From: Neomesorhizobium sp963726065
Lineage (GTDB): Bacteria; Pseudomonadota; Alphaproteobacteria; Rhizobiales; Rhizobiaceae
Direction: 5' to 3'
Length of the DNA: 64,000 nt
Assembly (NCBI GenBank): GCA_963726065.1
Contig: CAVSAU010000016.1
Coordinates: 620,001-684,000, forward strand
The position numbers were made by a program, and so were the translations under genes. The notes under the pieces are model-generated. The model was not told the DNA's origin. It did no database searches and saw only the letters and a program-made list of their open reading frames with translations. Positions within the stretch are counted from its first letter, which is position 1; every line of letters begins with the position of its first letter. Shown in pieces: positions 17,896 through 27,039 of the stretch.

Positions 17896-18705
17896 GTGAG
17901 CAAATTCGAGAAGCTGTTCGGCGGCAAGAAACCGATCATCGCCATGGTGCATCTCAACGCGATGCCGGGAACCCCGCTCTACGATGCGGAAGCAGGCATT
18001 GCCGGCATTGTCGAGGCGGCAAGGCGCGACCTCACCGCCTTGCAGGCAGCAGACGTCGACGCCGTGATGTTCGGCAACGAAAACGACCGCCCCTATGAAT
18101 TGCAGGTCGACACCGCCTCCACGGCGACCATGGCTTATGTCATAGGCCAGCTTCGCTCGCAAATCGCCAAACCCTTTGGCGTCAACGTGCTGTGGGACCC
18201 GATGAGCACCGTCGCCCTGGCGGTCGCCACCGGCGCCTCCTTCGTGCGCGAGATATTCACCGGCACCTATGCCTCCGACATGGGGCCGTGGACGCCGAAC
18301 GCCGGCCAGGCCATGCGCTACCGCGACCGGCTCGGCCGCTCTGACCTTGTCATGCTGAACAACGTTTCGGCCGAATTCGCCGACTCGCTCGACCGCCGCT
18401 CGCTTGCCGACCGTGCCCGCTCGGCCGTGTTCTCGTCTATCCCCGACGCCGTGCTGGTTTCCGGCGCTATCACCGGCGAAGCCGCCGAAATGTCGGCGCT
18501 GGTATCGGTCAAGAAGGTGCTGCCCAACACGCCGGTGCTCGCCAATACCGGCGTTCGCCATGCCACCGTCGCCGACATCCTGAAGATCGCCGACGGCTGC
18601 ATCGTCGGCTCGTCGCTGAAGATCGACGGCGATACCTGGAAGGCGGTCGATCCCGAGCGCGCCAGGGAGTTCATGCGCATCGTCAAGGCGGCGCGCGGCC
18701 AGTAG
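17896..18705 (+). CDS. BtpA/SgcQ-family protein
   Basis: 269 residues of the BtpA family (TIM-barrel-like, catalytic role unknown). Typical segments are PIIAMVHLNAMPGTPLYD at the start, DAVMFGNENDRPYEL near 55-70, PFGVNVLWDPMSTVALA near 95-110, TGTYASDMGPWTP near 125, AVLVSGAITGE-type sequence near 190 and ADGCIVGSSLKIDGDTWKAVDPERAREFM near the end. GTG at 17896 is preceded by AAGGCAG. Paired with an M42-type metallopeptidase and a sugar transporter, it repeats the sgcQ/sgcX pairing of the Escherichia coli sgc operon. BtpA itself was linked to photosystem I assembly, which does not apply here. Confidence 0.88.
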   Translation: MSKFEKLFGGKKPIIAMVHLNAMPGTPLYDAEAGIAGIVEAARRDLTALQAADVDAVMFGNENDRPYELQVDTASTATMAYVIGQLRSQIAKPFGVNVLWDPMSTVALAVATGASFVREIFTGTYASDMGPWTPNAGQAMRYRDRLGRSDLVMLNNVSAEFADSLDRRSLADRARSAVFSSIPDAVLVSGAITGEAAEMSALVSVKKVLPNTPVLANTGVRHATVADILKIADGCIVGSSLKIDGDTWKAVDPERAREFMRIVKAARGQ

Positions 18706-18733
18706 GCGGATCGAAGCTGGGGGCGGAGGATCA

Positions 18734-18895
18734 ATGGGCATCAGACAGGACACCACAAATTCCTATCCGAGGAGCCTGGCGGCATCGACCGCCCTGATCT
18801 TTGTCGCATTGAGCATCGCGACGCCAAGCTTCCGCGTCGCCATGGGCTCGCTCAACCTGTCATCGCTGTTCCAACGAAAGGTCGAACCGTCGTGA
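18734..18895 (+). CDS. Small membrane-span ORF coupled to the M42 gene
   Basis: A 53-codon frame begins at ATG 18734 behind a strong ribosome site (GGAGGA at 18725-18730). Its middle is hydrophobic (SLAASTALIFVALSIATPSF), enough for one membrane helix or a signal sequence, followed by MGSLNLSSLFQRKVEPS. Its TGA at 18893-18895 overlaps the GTG of the metallopeptidase gene (18892), so the two are translationally coupled. The hydrophobic part resembles the first helix of an RbsC-type permease, so it may instead be the stump of a deleted permease. No family was recognised. Confidence 0.45.
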   Translation: MGIRQDTTNSYPRSLAASTALIFVALSIATPSFRVAMGSLNLSSLFQRKVEPS

Positions 18896-19992
18896 AGGAC
18901 CGTCTTCGCTCCCTGCTTGAATCCCTCATGCTGACGCCCGGTCTTTCGGGCCATGAGGACCGCGTTCGCAGGCTGATCGCCCGCGATCTGGCCGGCCTGC
19001 CGCTGAAGCTTCGCACCGATACGCTGGGCAATCTTATCGCGACGCTGGAAGGCGACGCGGGCGCGCCTTCGGTGATGCTGTTCGCCCACACCGACCAGCT
19101 CGGCTTCATCGTGCGCAAGGTCGAGGCAAACGGCCTGATCCGCATCGAGCGCCTCGGCGGCATTCCCGAGAAGGCGCTTGCCGCCCAGGCGGTGCTTTTC
19201 TGCGTTGGCGAGGGCAAGGACGTGCGTGGCGTCATCGCCAACAAGAGCCATCACGCGACGCCGGCCGAAGAGAAATACAAGGTCACGCCATACGCCGAAC
19301 TCTTCATCGACGTCGGCGCCGAAAACGCGGAGGAAGTGCACGGGCTCGGCATCGCGATCGGCACGCCGGTGGTCTACGATCCGCGCGTCATCCATCTCAA
19401 CGAGAACCGCATCATCGGCACTTCGGTCGACGACCGGGCCGGCTGCGCGGTTGTGATGGAAGTCGCTCGCCAGCTTGCGCAGGGCGGCCCGCGCCCGAGC
19501 GTGCATTTCGTCTTTGCCGTGCTGGAAGAATTCAACCTGCGCGGCGCCATGGTCGCGGCACAGTCGATCAAGCCGGATATCGCCATCCAGCTCGACCTTG
19601 CGCTCAATTCCGACACGCCCGACATGGCGCATCGCGGCGAAGTGGGGCTCGGCGGCGGACCGGCAATAAGCCTTTATTCCTTCCACGGCCGCGGCACACT
19701 GAACGGCACCATTCCGCATCCGGCGCTGCCGCATCTGTTTTCGCAGACGGCCAGGGATGAGGGCATCCCGCTGCAGCGGAGCGCCCATACAGGCGCGCTG
19801 ACGGATTCGTCCTATGTGCAACTCGTCAACGAGGGCGTCGCCTGCATCGACGTCTGCTTTCCCTGCCGCTACACGCACACCGCCCTCGAAATGTGCGACC
19901 TGCGCGACCTGGAGGGGCTGACGAAACTGCTGGTCTCGGCCATCCGCCGCATCAACCCGTCCTTCAGCCTCGATCGTGACCTCTACACCTGA
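18892..19992 (+). CDS. M42-family metallopeptidase-like protein (SgcX/FrvX-like)
   Basis: 366 residues of the M42 aminopeptidase/cellulase family. Visible metal and catalytic positions are AHTDQLG near residue 65 (His, Asp), GTSVDDRAGC near 180 (bridging Asp), VLEEFNLRGA near 215 (catalytic Glu-Glu), IQLDLALNSD near 240, and the late CRYTHTALE (His) near 325. All are present, so a two-zinc hydrolase site is expected, though sugar-operon members of this family have no proven substrate. The GTG overlaps the stop of the preceding small ORF, and the stop overlaps the FGGY kinase ATG by one base. Confidence 0.87.
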   Translation: MKDRLRSLLESLMLTPGLSGHEDRVRRLIARDLAGLPLKLRTDTLGNLIATLEGDAGAPSVMLFAHTDQLGFIVRKVEANGLIRIERLGGIPEKALAAQAVLFCVGEGKDVRGVIANKSHHATPAEEKYKVTPYAELFIDVGAENAEEVHGLGIAIGTPVVYDPRVIHLNENRIIGTSVDDRAGCAVVMEVARQLAQGGPRPSVHFVFAVLEEFNLRGAMVAAQSIKPDIAIQLDLALNSDTPDMAHRGEVGLGGGPAISLYSFHGRGTLNGTIPHPALPHLFSQTARDEGIPLQRSAHTGALTDSSYVQLVNEGVACIDVCFPCRYTHTALEMCDLRDLEGLTKLLVSAIRRINPSFSLDRDLYT

Positions 19993-21488
19993 TGCCACGC
20001 TATCTCGGGATCGATATCGGCACCTTCGAAGCAAAGGGCACACTGGTTGACGACACCGGGCGGATTGTCGCCACGGCGGCGCGTTCGCACAAGATGCTCG
20101 TGCCCCAGCCCGGCTGGGCCGAGCACGATGCCGAGACAAACTGGTGGGGCGAGTTCTGCTCTATCAGCAAGGAGTTGATAGCGTCGAGCGGCGTAGCCCC
20201 CGCCGATATCCGGTCCGTCGGCGCCAGCGGCATCGGCCCCTGCATGCTGCCGGTCGATGCCGACGGCACGCCGCTGATGAATGCGGTGCTCTATGGCGTC
20301 GACACGCGGGCGGCGGCGGAGATCGAGGAACTCACCGCCGAGATCGGCGTCGACGAACTGGTCCGCACCGGCGGCAATGCGCTGACCTCGCAGTCGGTCG
20401 GTCCGAAAGTTCTCTGGCTGAGGAAGAACCGGCCGGAACTCTATGCCCGCACCCACAAGGTGCTCAACTCCTCGTCGTTTCTGGTGCACCGGCTGACCGG
20501 CCGTTACGTGCTCGACCACTATTCCGCCTGCAGTTCGAGCCCGCTCTACGACGCCGCGGCCAATCAGTGGACCGACCGCTTCGCCGAGCGCATCATCGCG
20601 CCGGAGCGCCTGCCCGAACTGCTGTGGACCACGGACATCGCCGGGAGGGTGACCGCGACGGCGGCCGACGCCACCGGCCTTGCCATCGGCACACCGGTGA
20701 TCGCCGGCACCATCGACGCGGCGTCCGAAGCCGTCAGCGTCGGGGTGCAGGGCACCGGCGAGATGATGGTCATGTACGGCTCGACGATGTTCATCATCCT
20801 CGTCACCGACAGGCGCGTCGAGGATCCGAGGCTCTGGTATGCCCCCTGGCTGTTCGAGGGCCAGCATGCATGCATGTCGGGCACATCGACGAGCGGCACG
20901 CTGACACGCTGGTTCCAGGACCAGTTCGCCCGCGAACTCGACCCTCAATCGGCGCTGCGCGAACTCGCCGAACAGGCGGCGACGTCGCCGACGGGAGCCA
21001 ACGGCCTGGTCGTGCTGCCCTATTTCTCGGGCGAACGCACGCCGATCCACGATCCGCAAGCGAAAGGCGTGATTTTCGGCCTTGACCTTACCCATACGCG
21101 CGCCGACATCTACCGGGCCTTCCTTGAAGGCATCGCCTACGGCGTCAACGACATCATCAAGACCTATGTCGAGGCCGGCGCCCCGCTGAAGAAGATCGCG
21201 GCGGTCGGCGGCGGCACCAACAACAAGGTGTGGTCGCAGTCGGTCTCCGATGTCAGCGGCTGGCCGCAATCGGTGCGCGCCAAGACCATCGGCGCGGCCT
21301 ATGGCAACGCCTTCCTTGCCGCCATCGCGGTGGGCGACGCCAGGCGCGACGACATCGACGCGTGGAACCCGGCGGAGCGGCAAATCGTGCCGGACGCCGC
21401 CAATGCCGCCGTCTACGCCAGCCGCAGCAAGACATTCAACGAGCTTTACGCCCGGACGAGGGACCTCATGAAAGATGCCTCGCACTGA
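19992..21488 (+). CDS. FGGY-family carbohydrate kinase
   Basis: 498 residues, the usual length for this family. The N-terminal phosphate loop is LGIDIGTFEAKGTLVDDTG; GWAEHDAETNWW near 40-50 is the substrate-side motif; ASGIGPCMLPVD follows near 75. In the C-terminal half, GTGEMMVMYGSTMF near 255 and the ATP-site AAVGGGTNNKVWSQSVSDV near 405 are present. It should phosphorylate a keto-sugar or polyol imported by the neighbouring ABC system. It overlaps the M42 gene by one base (TGATG), the last gene of a run permease, SgcQ-like, small ORF, M42, kinase. Exact substrate unknown. Confidence 0.92.
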   Translation: MPRYLGIDIGTFEAKGTLVDDTGRIVATAARSHKMLVPQPGWAEHDAETNWWGEFCSISKELIASSGVAPADIRSVGASGIGPCMLPVDADGTPLMNAVLYGVDTRAAAEIEELTAEIGVDELVRTGGNALTSQSVGPKVLWLRKNRPELYARTHKVLNSSSFLVHRLTGRYVLDHYSACSSSPLYDAAANQWTDRFAERIIAPERLPELLWTTDIAGRVTATAADATGLAIGTPVIAGTIDAASEAVSVGVQGTGEMMVMYGSTMFIILVTDRRVEDPRLWYAPWLFEGQHACMSGTSTSGTLTRWFQDQFARELDPQSALRELAEQAATSPTGANGLVVLPYFSGERTPIHDPQAKGVIFGLDLTHTRADIYRAFLEGIAYGVNDIIKTYVEAGAPLKKIAAVGGGTNNKVWSQSVSDVSGWPQSVRAKTIGAAYGNAFLAAIAVGDARRDDIDAWNPAERQIVPDAANAAVYASRSKTFNELYARTRDLMKDASH

Positions 21489-21732
21489 GCGTGCAACCGC
21501 GCCCGGATGTCATCACGACGAACGCAACCGAAACACCAAGCATCGCGCCGAATCCGTTGGGCCTTCGACCCTCACTGTCCATCCGCGGTTGGGGGGAAGA
21601 AGAACTTCTGTCCAAGACACGGTCTACCTCGCCGCGTAAATATGTAAGAAATTGCTGGCGGTAACGCCGGCGTTGTGCTGAGAATGCATCAGGCATGCGA
21701 CCTAAGTTCGCGGAGGGGCGAAAGGTTGGAGG

Positions 21733-22707
21733 GTGCGGGTTGTGGTCCGTACAATTGCGCTAAAACTGAGCGCCGCCGCGCTTTTGCTTCCGCTATTTTA
21801 TGGCGCGAGCCTGGCTGCTGACCTGGTGGTCGGCATGCCCAACTGGCCTTCCGGGCAGGCCTCCGCCAACATCATCAAATACGGCATCGAGAAGAAGTTC
21901 GGCCTCAAGGTCGAAGTCCGGAGATGGGCACGCTCATCACTTTCGCCGGGCTCGATACCGGCGAAGTGGATGTCGCATCCGGAGGTCTGGCGGCCCAATT
22001 TCGATTCGCTGGTGACGAAGTACGTCGATGAAAAGAAGACGGTGCGGCTGAGCCCGAAAGACGTCGCGGCCACGCAAGGCATCTGCACGACGCGCGAAAC
22101 CGCCGACAAATACGGCATCAAGGATATTGCCGACCTGAACGATCCGAAAAAGACCGCCGTCTTCGATACCGACGGCGACGGCAAGGGCGAGATGTGGATC
22201 GGCGCAACGACTTGGTCGTCGACAACCATCGAGAGGATACGCGCCAAGAGTTACGGCTACGCCAAAACGGTGACGCTGCTCGAGATGCCGGAGGATGTGG
22301 CCATGGCGGCAGTCGACGCCGCCGTCGCCACCGAACACGCCGATCGTATTCTACTGCTACAGCCCGCACCACGTTTTCGACCTGCACGAGATCGTGCGGC
22401 TGACCGAGCCGGCTTACGACGCGGCCAAGTGGAAGGTCGTGCTGCCGAGCGACGATCCGACGAACTGGCTGTCCAAATCCGACGCGCCGGTGGCATGGCC
22501 ACCGTCGTATTTCAATATCGGCTTCTGCGGCAAAGCTGGCCGAGCGGCTGCCGAAAGTCGCGTCGTTCCTCTCCAACATCGACTTCACCCCGAAGGAGAT
22601 CACGGCGATGAGCTACGCCCTGCAGGTGGAAAGGCAGGATCCCGCCAAGTATCGCTCAGCAATGGATTGCGGAGCATGAAGACCGGCTGAACGGCTGGTC
22701 GAAATAG
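21733..22707 (+). CDS. Glycine betaine/proline-type ABC binding protein (ProX/OpuAC-like), multiply frameshifted
   Basis: A signal peptide (ALKLSAAALLLPLFYGASLAA) precedes an OpuAC-type binding protein: VVGMPNWPSGQASANIIKY, then after a frame change EMGTLITFAGLDTGEVDV, then HPEVWRPNFDSLV, then IVFYCYSPHHVFDL, VVLPSDDPTNWL, and finally LAERLPKVASFL and QQWIAEHEDRLNGW. The pieces lie in different frames with breaks near 21918, 21974, 22332, 22527 and 22655. Removing one base repairs the last four; the first needs one added or two removed. No permease or ATPase for this protein is nearby. It starts with GTG behind GGAGGG. Confidence 0.8.
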
Positions 22708-22728
22708 AACAGAACGAGGTAGGCGCTG

Positions 22729-23434
22729 ATGATATTTCCGCTCCGAACTCGCCTCCGCAAGACATCCGGCCGAAAAATCAGCGCCGCGGCGGCGACATTC
22801 CTGGCACTGGGCGTTGCCGTCTGTGGCGCGACGCTCGCCTACGCCGCCGAGACGCAGATATTCGATCCGAAAACCCACAAATGGGTGAAGTACGATCGCA
22901 AGAAGGCCCGCAACTACTACGCCGCCCACAAGCAGGTGCCGGAAGCCTTCCGCATGCAGGTGGTGCACTTCCAGACCGCCGAGAAACCCGGCACCATCAT
23001 CATCGACGGCAACCAGCATTTTCTCTATCTGGTCCAGCCCGGCTTCACGGCCATCCGTTACGGCATCGGGGTCGGCCGCGAGGGCTTCGGCTGGGCAGGT
23101 ATCGTGCGGGTCGGGCCGCACCGCCGAATGGCCGACCTGGACGCCGCCGGCCGAAATGGTCGCGCGCGATCCCAACGCGGCGAAATGGGCGAATGGCCAG
23201 CCGGGCGGGCCGGACAATCCGCTCGGCGCACGGGCCCTGTATCTCTACGAGGGCGACCAGGACACGATCTACCGCATTCACGGCACGCCCGAGCCCTGGA
23301 CAATCGGACTCGACGTTTCGTCGGGATGCATACGGATGAACAACGACGACATCATCGACCTTCACTCCCGGATCAATGTCGGGGCGAAGGTCATCGTGCT
23401 GATGCAAGGTGCTTCTCTTTACAAGGGAGTTTGA
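22729..23434 (+). CDS. L,D-transpeptidase (YkuD domain), one frameshift
   Basis: A secreted cell-wall cross-linking enzyme. After a basic start and hydrophobic signal region comes FDPKTHKWVKYDRKKAR, then the YkuD core GTIIIDGNQHFLYLV and RYGIGVGREGFGWAGIV. One extra C near 23110 breaks the frame; the rest continues as GRTAEWPTWTPPAEM, NPLGARALYL, the active-site signature HGTPEPWTIG...SSGCIRM with catalytic His, Ser and Cys, and the end VGAKVIVLMQ. Corrected length is about 234, typical for the rhizobial secreted family. It would form 3-3 cross-links or attach proteins to peptidoglycan. Confidence 0.88.
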
Positions 23435-23440
23435 CAGCCA

Positions 23441-23794
23441 ATGAACAGATCCGGTGTCCAGGTCGCCCCTGCGTGGTTTCAGCCCGAGGCAAACCGCAAA
23501 CGTGTGATGACGTTCGCGGTGGCGCTGGCCGCGATCCAGCTTGCCGGTTGCATGTCGAACCAGCCGGCTCCCGGCAGCGTCCGCAACACCGGAGCGACGG
23601 CGCCGGCCGACCTGCAACTGGCCTGCGCTTCCGCCGCCGCCACCCCCCTGGGCGTCGATAGCTCGGCCATTCTGCCCGTCAGCTCATCGCAGGTCGATGA
23701 AAAGACCTTCCAGGTCGTGCTCGAAGCCAGGGGCGCCCGTGCGAACTGCGTCGTCGACACAGCCGGAACCGTGTTGTCGGTGCAAAAGGTCTGA
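23441..23794 (+). CDS. Hypothetical lipoprotein
   Basis: 117 residues. A hydrophobic segment (MTFAVALAAIQLAGC) ends in a lipobox LAGC, so the mature protein is probably a lipid-anchored periplasmic domain of about 80 residues with two further Cys (LACAS and ARANCVVD), which may form a disulphide. It begins six bases after the L,D-transpeptidase and may be expressed with it. An in-frame ATG at the MTFAV position would give a more normal signal peptide than the annotated start. Family not recognised. Confidence 0.65.
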   Translation: MNRSGVQVAPAWFQPEANRKRVMTFAVALAAIQLAGCMSNQPAPGSVRNTGATAPADLQLACASAAATPLGVDSSAILPVSSSQVDEKTFQVVLEARGARANCVVDTAGTVLSVQKV

Positions 23795-23953
23795 GAGCCC
23801 CAGAACCGGCTTCCCGGAAGAAAATCGACAATCCTATCCAGTCTTTCCCCAGAGACTTTGCGGTGTTCATCGGATCGCAAGGTTATTTTGTGTTGTATAT
23901 TGTCCGATGGCTCTGCTTAGGACGCATAGAGAGCCGGAACTGAGCGGTCGAAA

Positions 23954-26086
23954 TTGCCGGGGCTTACAAAAACCGATCAAGAGCCAGGAGATGACATAGG
24001 TCAAACCTGGAGCCGCTCGCTCCAATTCCTGCTCGGCACATCGATGGTCGCCTTGATCATCCTGGTTTCCGCAGCGCTGGCCGGTTTCAGCTACTACCGG
24101 GCGCGTAACGCGGCGATTGAAGACGCCAAGGCGCAGATGACGACCTTTTCCGACCAGCTGATCGACCGCTTCAGCGTGATTTCGGGCCAGACGGTGGGAT
24201 TTGTAGGTCTGATCGCGTCGATTCCGAACGCATTCCTGGTTCCGCCGCCGGACCGGCTGAACGACAAGGCCGCGCTGCTGCGCGAGTTCATCCGCCGGTC
24301 TCCCCAGCTCGACGGCGCTTATGCCGGATATCCAGACGGGTCATTTTTTCATGTCATCAACCTCAGATCGGAAGGCTGGCGCCGCGCACTCGCAGCCCCG
24401 CACAACGCCGTGCTGGCCATCCGAGCGATCGCACCCAACGACAGCGGTGAAAGTATCCAGCACCTGAGCTTCGAGGATTCGACCGGAGCCATCATCAAGA
24501 GCGTTCCGGCAAGAACGACCAACTATGATCCGCGCGTGCGACCGTGGTATCAGGCGGCGCTGGACACCGCGGGCACGGTGTCGATCGGCCCCTACGAAAT
24601 GGCGACGACCGGCAAGCTCGGCATGACCCTTGCCGAAGCCCATAAAGGCAATCCGAAGATCGTGATTGGCGCAGACATCGTTCTGGACACCATAACCGAC
24701 TTCCTGTCCGCCCAGCGCATGTCGCCCGACACAGTGGCTTTCATGGTCGACGGCTCCGGCAACCTGATCATCCATTCGAACCGGGGCGTCATGGCCCGCA
24801 TCGTCGCAGGCAAAGCCGAGGCCGATTCCGTCAACTCACCCGAGACGGATGCTTTCATCCGCAGCCTCAAGTCCAATCCCGAAGCGAACCTTGTCGATGT
24901 CGGGGACAGGACATTCCTCGTGGCGTCGAAGCCGGTCGCTTCCGCGGTGCTGCTCAAGGGCCAGCGCGTGGTGGTCGCCGCGCCGCTGGACGAATTGATG
25001 GCGCCCGCCAACCGCGCGCTGGTCCAGGGACTGGCTATCTCGGCGGTCGTCGTAGCGGTGGCGGTGGCGCTTGCTCTCCTGCTCTCCCATCTCATCACCA
25101 AGTCGCTAGAACAGCTCACCGAGAGCGCGAACCGGCTGCAGAACCTCGATTTTGCGACGCCGGTGGAAGTGCCCTCGCACGTCGCCGAAATCTCCTCGCT
25201 CGGCAAGGCGATGAACCGCGCGCGCGACGCCATCTTCACCTTCGCGCTCTATGTACCCAAGGAGTTCGTGAAGAAGAGCGTGCAGGCAGGTTACTTCACC
25301 GGCAGATCGGCGAAACGCGAGGAAGTCACCGCACTTTTTACCGACATCTATGACTTCACGACGATCAGCGAGGGCCACTCCCCCGAAGATGTGGTCGCCA
25401 TGCTATCGGAATATTTCGACATACTGGATGAAGCCGTTAACGCCCATCACGGCTCGATCATCCAGTTTCTGGGCGATTCCATCTTCGCCATGTGGAACGC
25501 ACCGATTCCCGACGCTGACCATGCCGAGCATGCCTGCCGCGCTGCGCTGGCGGCTGAGCAGAGCCTCGCCCATTTCAACGAGGCGCAGCGCGCCAAGGGG
25601 CTGCCGGAGTTCCGCACGCGGTTCGGCATCCATACCGGCCAAGCGGTCGTCGGAAGCGTTGGAGCCCGTGAACGGCTTCAATATACGGCGATGGGAGATA
25701 CCATCAACGTCGCGTCGCGGCTGGAAGGCATGAACAAGGTTTACCACTCGACGATCCTGGCAAGCGCTGCAGTCAAACAGGCCTGCGAGCACACAATCGA
25801 ATTCCGCCCGCGTGGCGCGGGTCAGGCAAAAGGCCGCGCGGCCGCGCTCGAACTGTACGAGGTCATCGGCGTTCGCGCGGCCCCGCAGGCCATCGACAGA
25901 GAAAAGCAGACGGTTTCAAGCTGGAGCGTTGGTGGCCGCCATCGTACCAGGCCACCAGTGCTCGCCGGTCGTTGGGCTCAGGCAACCATCAGCCCGCTGG
26001 CTTCGGCTCCGGGAAACTCCATTTTCCGTCCAGTATCTCTGCCCGCGGGCGATAGAGACGGACCGTGTAGTTCCAGCCCTTCATGA
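23954..26086 (+). CDS. Membrane adenylate/guanylate cyclase with periplasmic sensor and HAMP
   Basis: About 710 residues. One N-terminal helix (MVALIILVSAALAGFSYY), a Cache-like periplasmic domain (residues about 40-350, including DPRVRPWYQAALDTAG), a second helix (LAISAVVVAVAVALALLL), a HAMP linker, then a class III cyclase domain. The cyclase shows the metal Asp in LFTDIYDFTTISEG, a second Asp in QFLGDSIFAMW, and the base/transition-state region YTAMGDTINVASRLEG. It should make cAMP or cGMP on an extracellular signal. The start is TTG; no better in-frame start precedes the first helix. The last 40 or so residues lack family character and overlap an opposite-strand gene. Confidence 0.88.
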   Translation: MPGLTKTDQEPGDDIGQTWSRSLQFLLGTSMVALIILVSAALAGFSYYRARNAAIEDAKAQMTTFSDQLIDRFSVISGQTVGFVGLIASIPNAFLVPPPDRLNDKAALLREFIRRSPQLDGAYAGYPDGSFFHVINLRSEGWRRALAAPHNAVLAIRAIAPNDSGESIQHLSFEDSTGAIIKSVPARTTNYDPRVRPWYQAALDTAGTVSIGPYEMATTGKLGMTLAEAHKGNPKIVIGADIVLDTITDFLSAQRMSPDTVAFMVDGSGNLIIHSNRGVMARIVAGKAEADSVNSPETDAFIRSLKSNPEANLVDVGDRTFLVASKPVASAVLLKGQRVVVAAPLDELMAPANRALVQGLAISAVVVAVAVALALLLSHLITKSLEQLTESANRLQNLDFATPVEVPSHVAEISSLGKAMNRARDAIFTFALYVPKEFVKKSVQAGYFTGRSAKREEVTALFTDIYDFTTISEGHSPEDVVAMLSEYFDILDEAVNAHHGSIIQFLGDSIFAMWNAPIPDADHAEHACRAALAAEQSLAHFNEAQRAKGLPEFRTRFGIHTGQAVVGSVGARERLQYTAMGDTINVASRLEGMNKVYHSTILASAAVKQACEHTIEFRPRGAGQAKGRAAALELYEVIGVRAAPQAIDREKQTVSSWSVGGRHRTRPPVLAGRWAQATISPLASAPGNSIFRPVSLPAGDRDGPCSSSPS

Positions 26087-27022
26087 TCGGCAGGCAATTC
26101 GGGATCTTGCCGTCGCAACCGCCGAACTGGATGGCGACGGCGCCGTCAGCAGCCCTTGGTCGCGGTGATGTTGTTGACCGAATATGCCTCATAGGGATTC
26201 TTCTCGTAATAGCCGTCGGCATTGTAGAGGCTGACGGACCAGAACGCGTCGACGGGAACGTCCTTCACGTCGAGCTTGTAGACCGTCGTGCCATCATTGT
26301 TGGCCGGGGTGATGTTCAGATAGATGGCGTCCTTGTCTGGATTGCCGCCCCAGCCAGCGGCGGTTCCGACGAGATGCCGCACCGGATCGACTTCCTGCCT
26401 GGTGCCGAACGCCTTCTTGAAGTCGGGCATGGTGGAGGCGAGCACCAGCAGGGCATCGCGTACCTTCTTCTGGCTGGCCTGATCCCAGTTGGGCACCTCG
26501 AAGCTGCCGGCGGCCGCCTGCTCAACCTTGATGGCGTCCTGCAAGGCGTGGACATCGGCAATGTCCTTGGTGCTTGCCGGGTCGACCAGCGTACGGATGG
26601 CGGCCAGCGCATAGCGCGTGCCTACCTTTTCCTTGTCCAGTGTGTAGCTACCGGCGCCATAGACCACTTCCGATACATAGTGGTCCTCGCTGATCACCTG
26701 CATCGACATGAAGCGGTCGCCGGCATCCGGCAGCGTGATTGTCACCGGACCGGCGTCGAGATCGAACAACGCCGAGGAATAGAGCGTGTCGCGATTCATG
26801 CGGATAACCGGTCTGCTTGTCGATCACCGTTGGCTCCCGATGGTGGAAAAATTTTCCGAGGCCGCCGTCCTTGTAGGCGCCGGCCGATATAGAGATCGGA
26901 CTCTCGGCGCGGATGAAATTGTCGACGCCGACCGGAATGGCGTCCGCGGCCAGCGCTGTCGCCTGGAGGCCGCCGGACACCACCAGCGCCAAGGCCAGTG
27001 CGCAAGCATGTTTGATCTTCAT
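25989..27022 (-). CDS. DUF1214-domain secreted protein, frameshifted
   Basis: Start ATG at 27022 follows GGAGA. A signal peptide (HACALALALVVSGGLQATALAA) leads to VGVDNFIRAESPISIS. After a frame change near 26800 comes NRDTLYSSALFDLDAGPVTI, ISEDHYVSEVVYG, TRYALAAIRTLVDPA and the DUF1214 region DVPVDAFWSVSLYNADGY. After another break near 26150 come VAIQFGGCDGKIPNCLP and the tail VRLYRPRAEILDGKWSFPEP. About 345 residues when joined. Function of this family is unknown. It ends inside the 3' part of the cyclase gene on the other strand, a convergent overlap of about 98 bases. Confidence 0.8.
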
Positions 27023-27039
27023 GTCGAATCTCCTTGTGC

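Noticed and set aside
19983..21485. A 500-codon minus-strand frame
   Set aside because: Shadow of the FGGY kinase gene; rich in Arg/Gly/Asp with no recognisable domain.
21489..21732. Possible gene in the gap after the FGGY kinase
   Set aside because: Short frames only, without ribosome sites or domain character; a small AACGCCGGCGTT palindrome near 21662 was judged too short to interpret.
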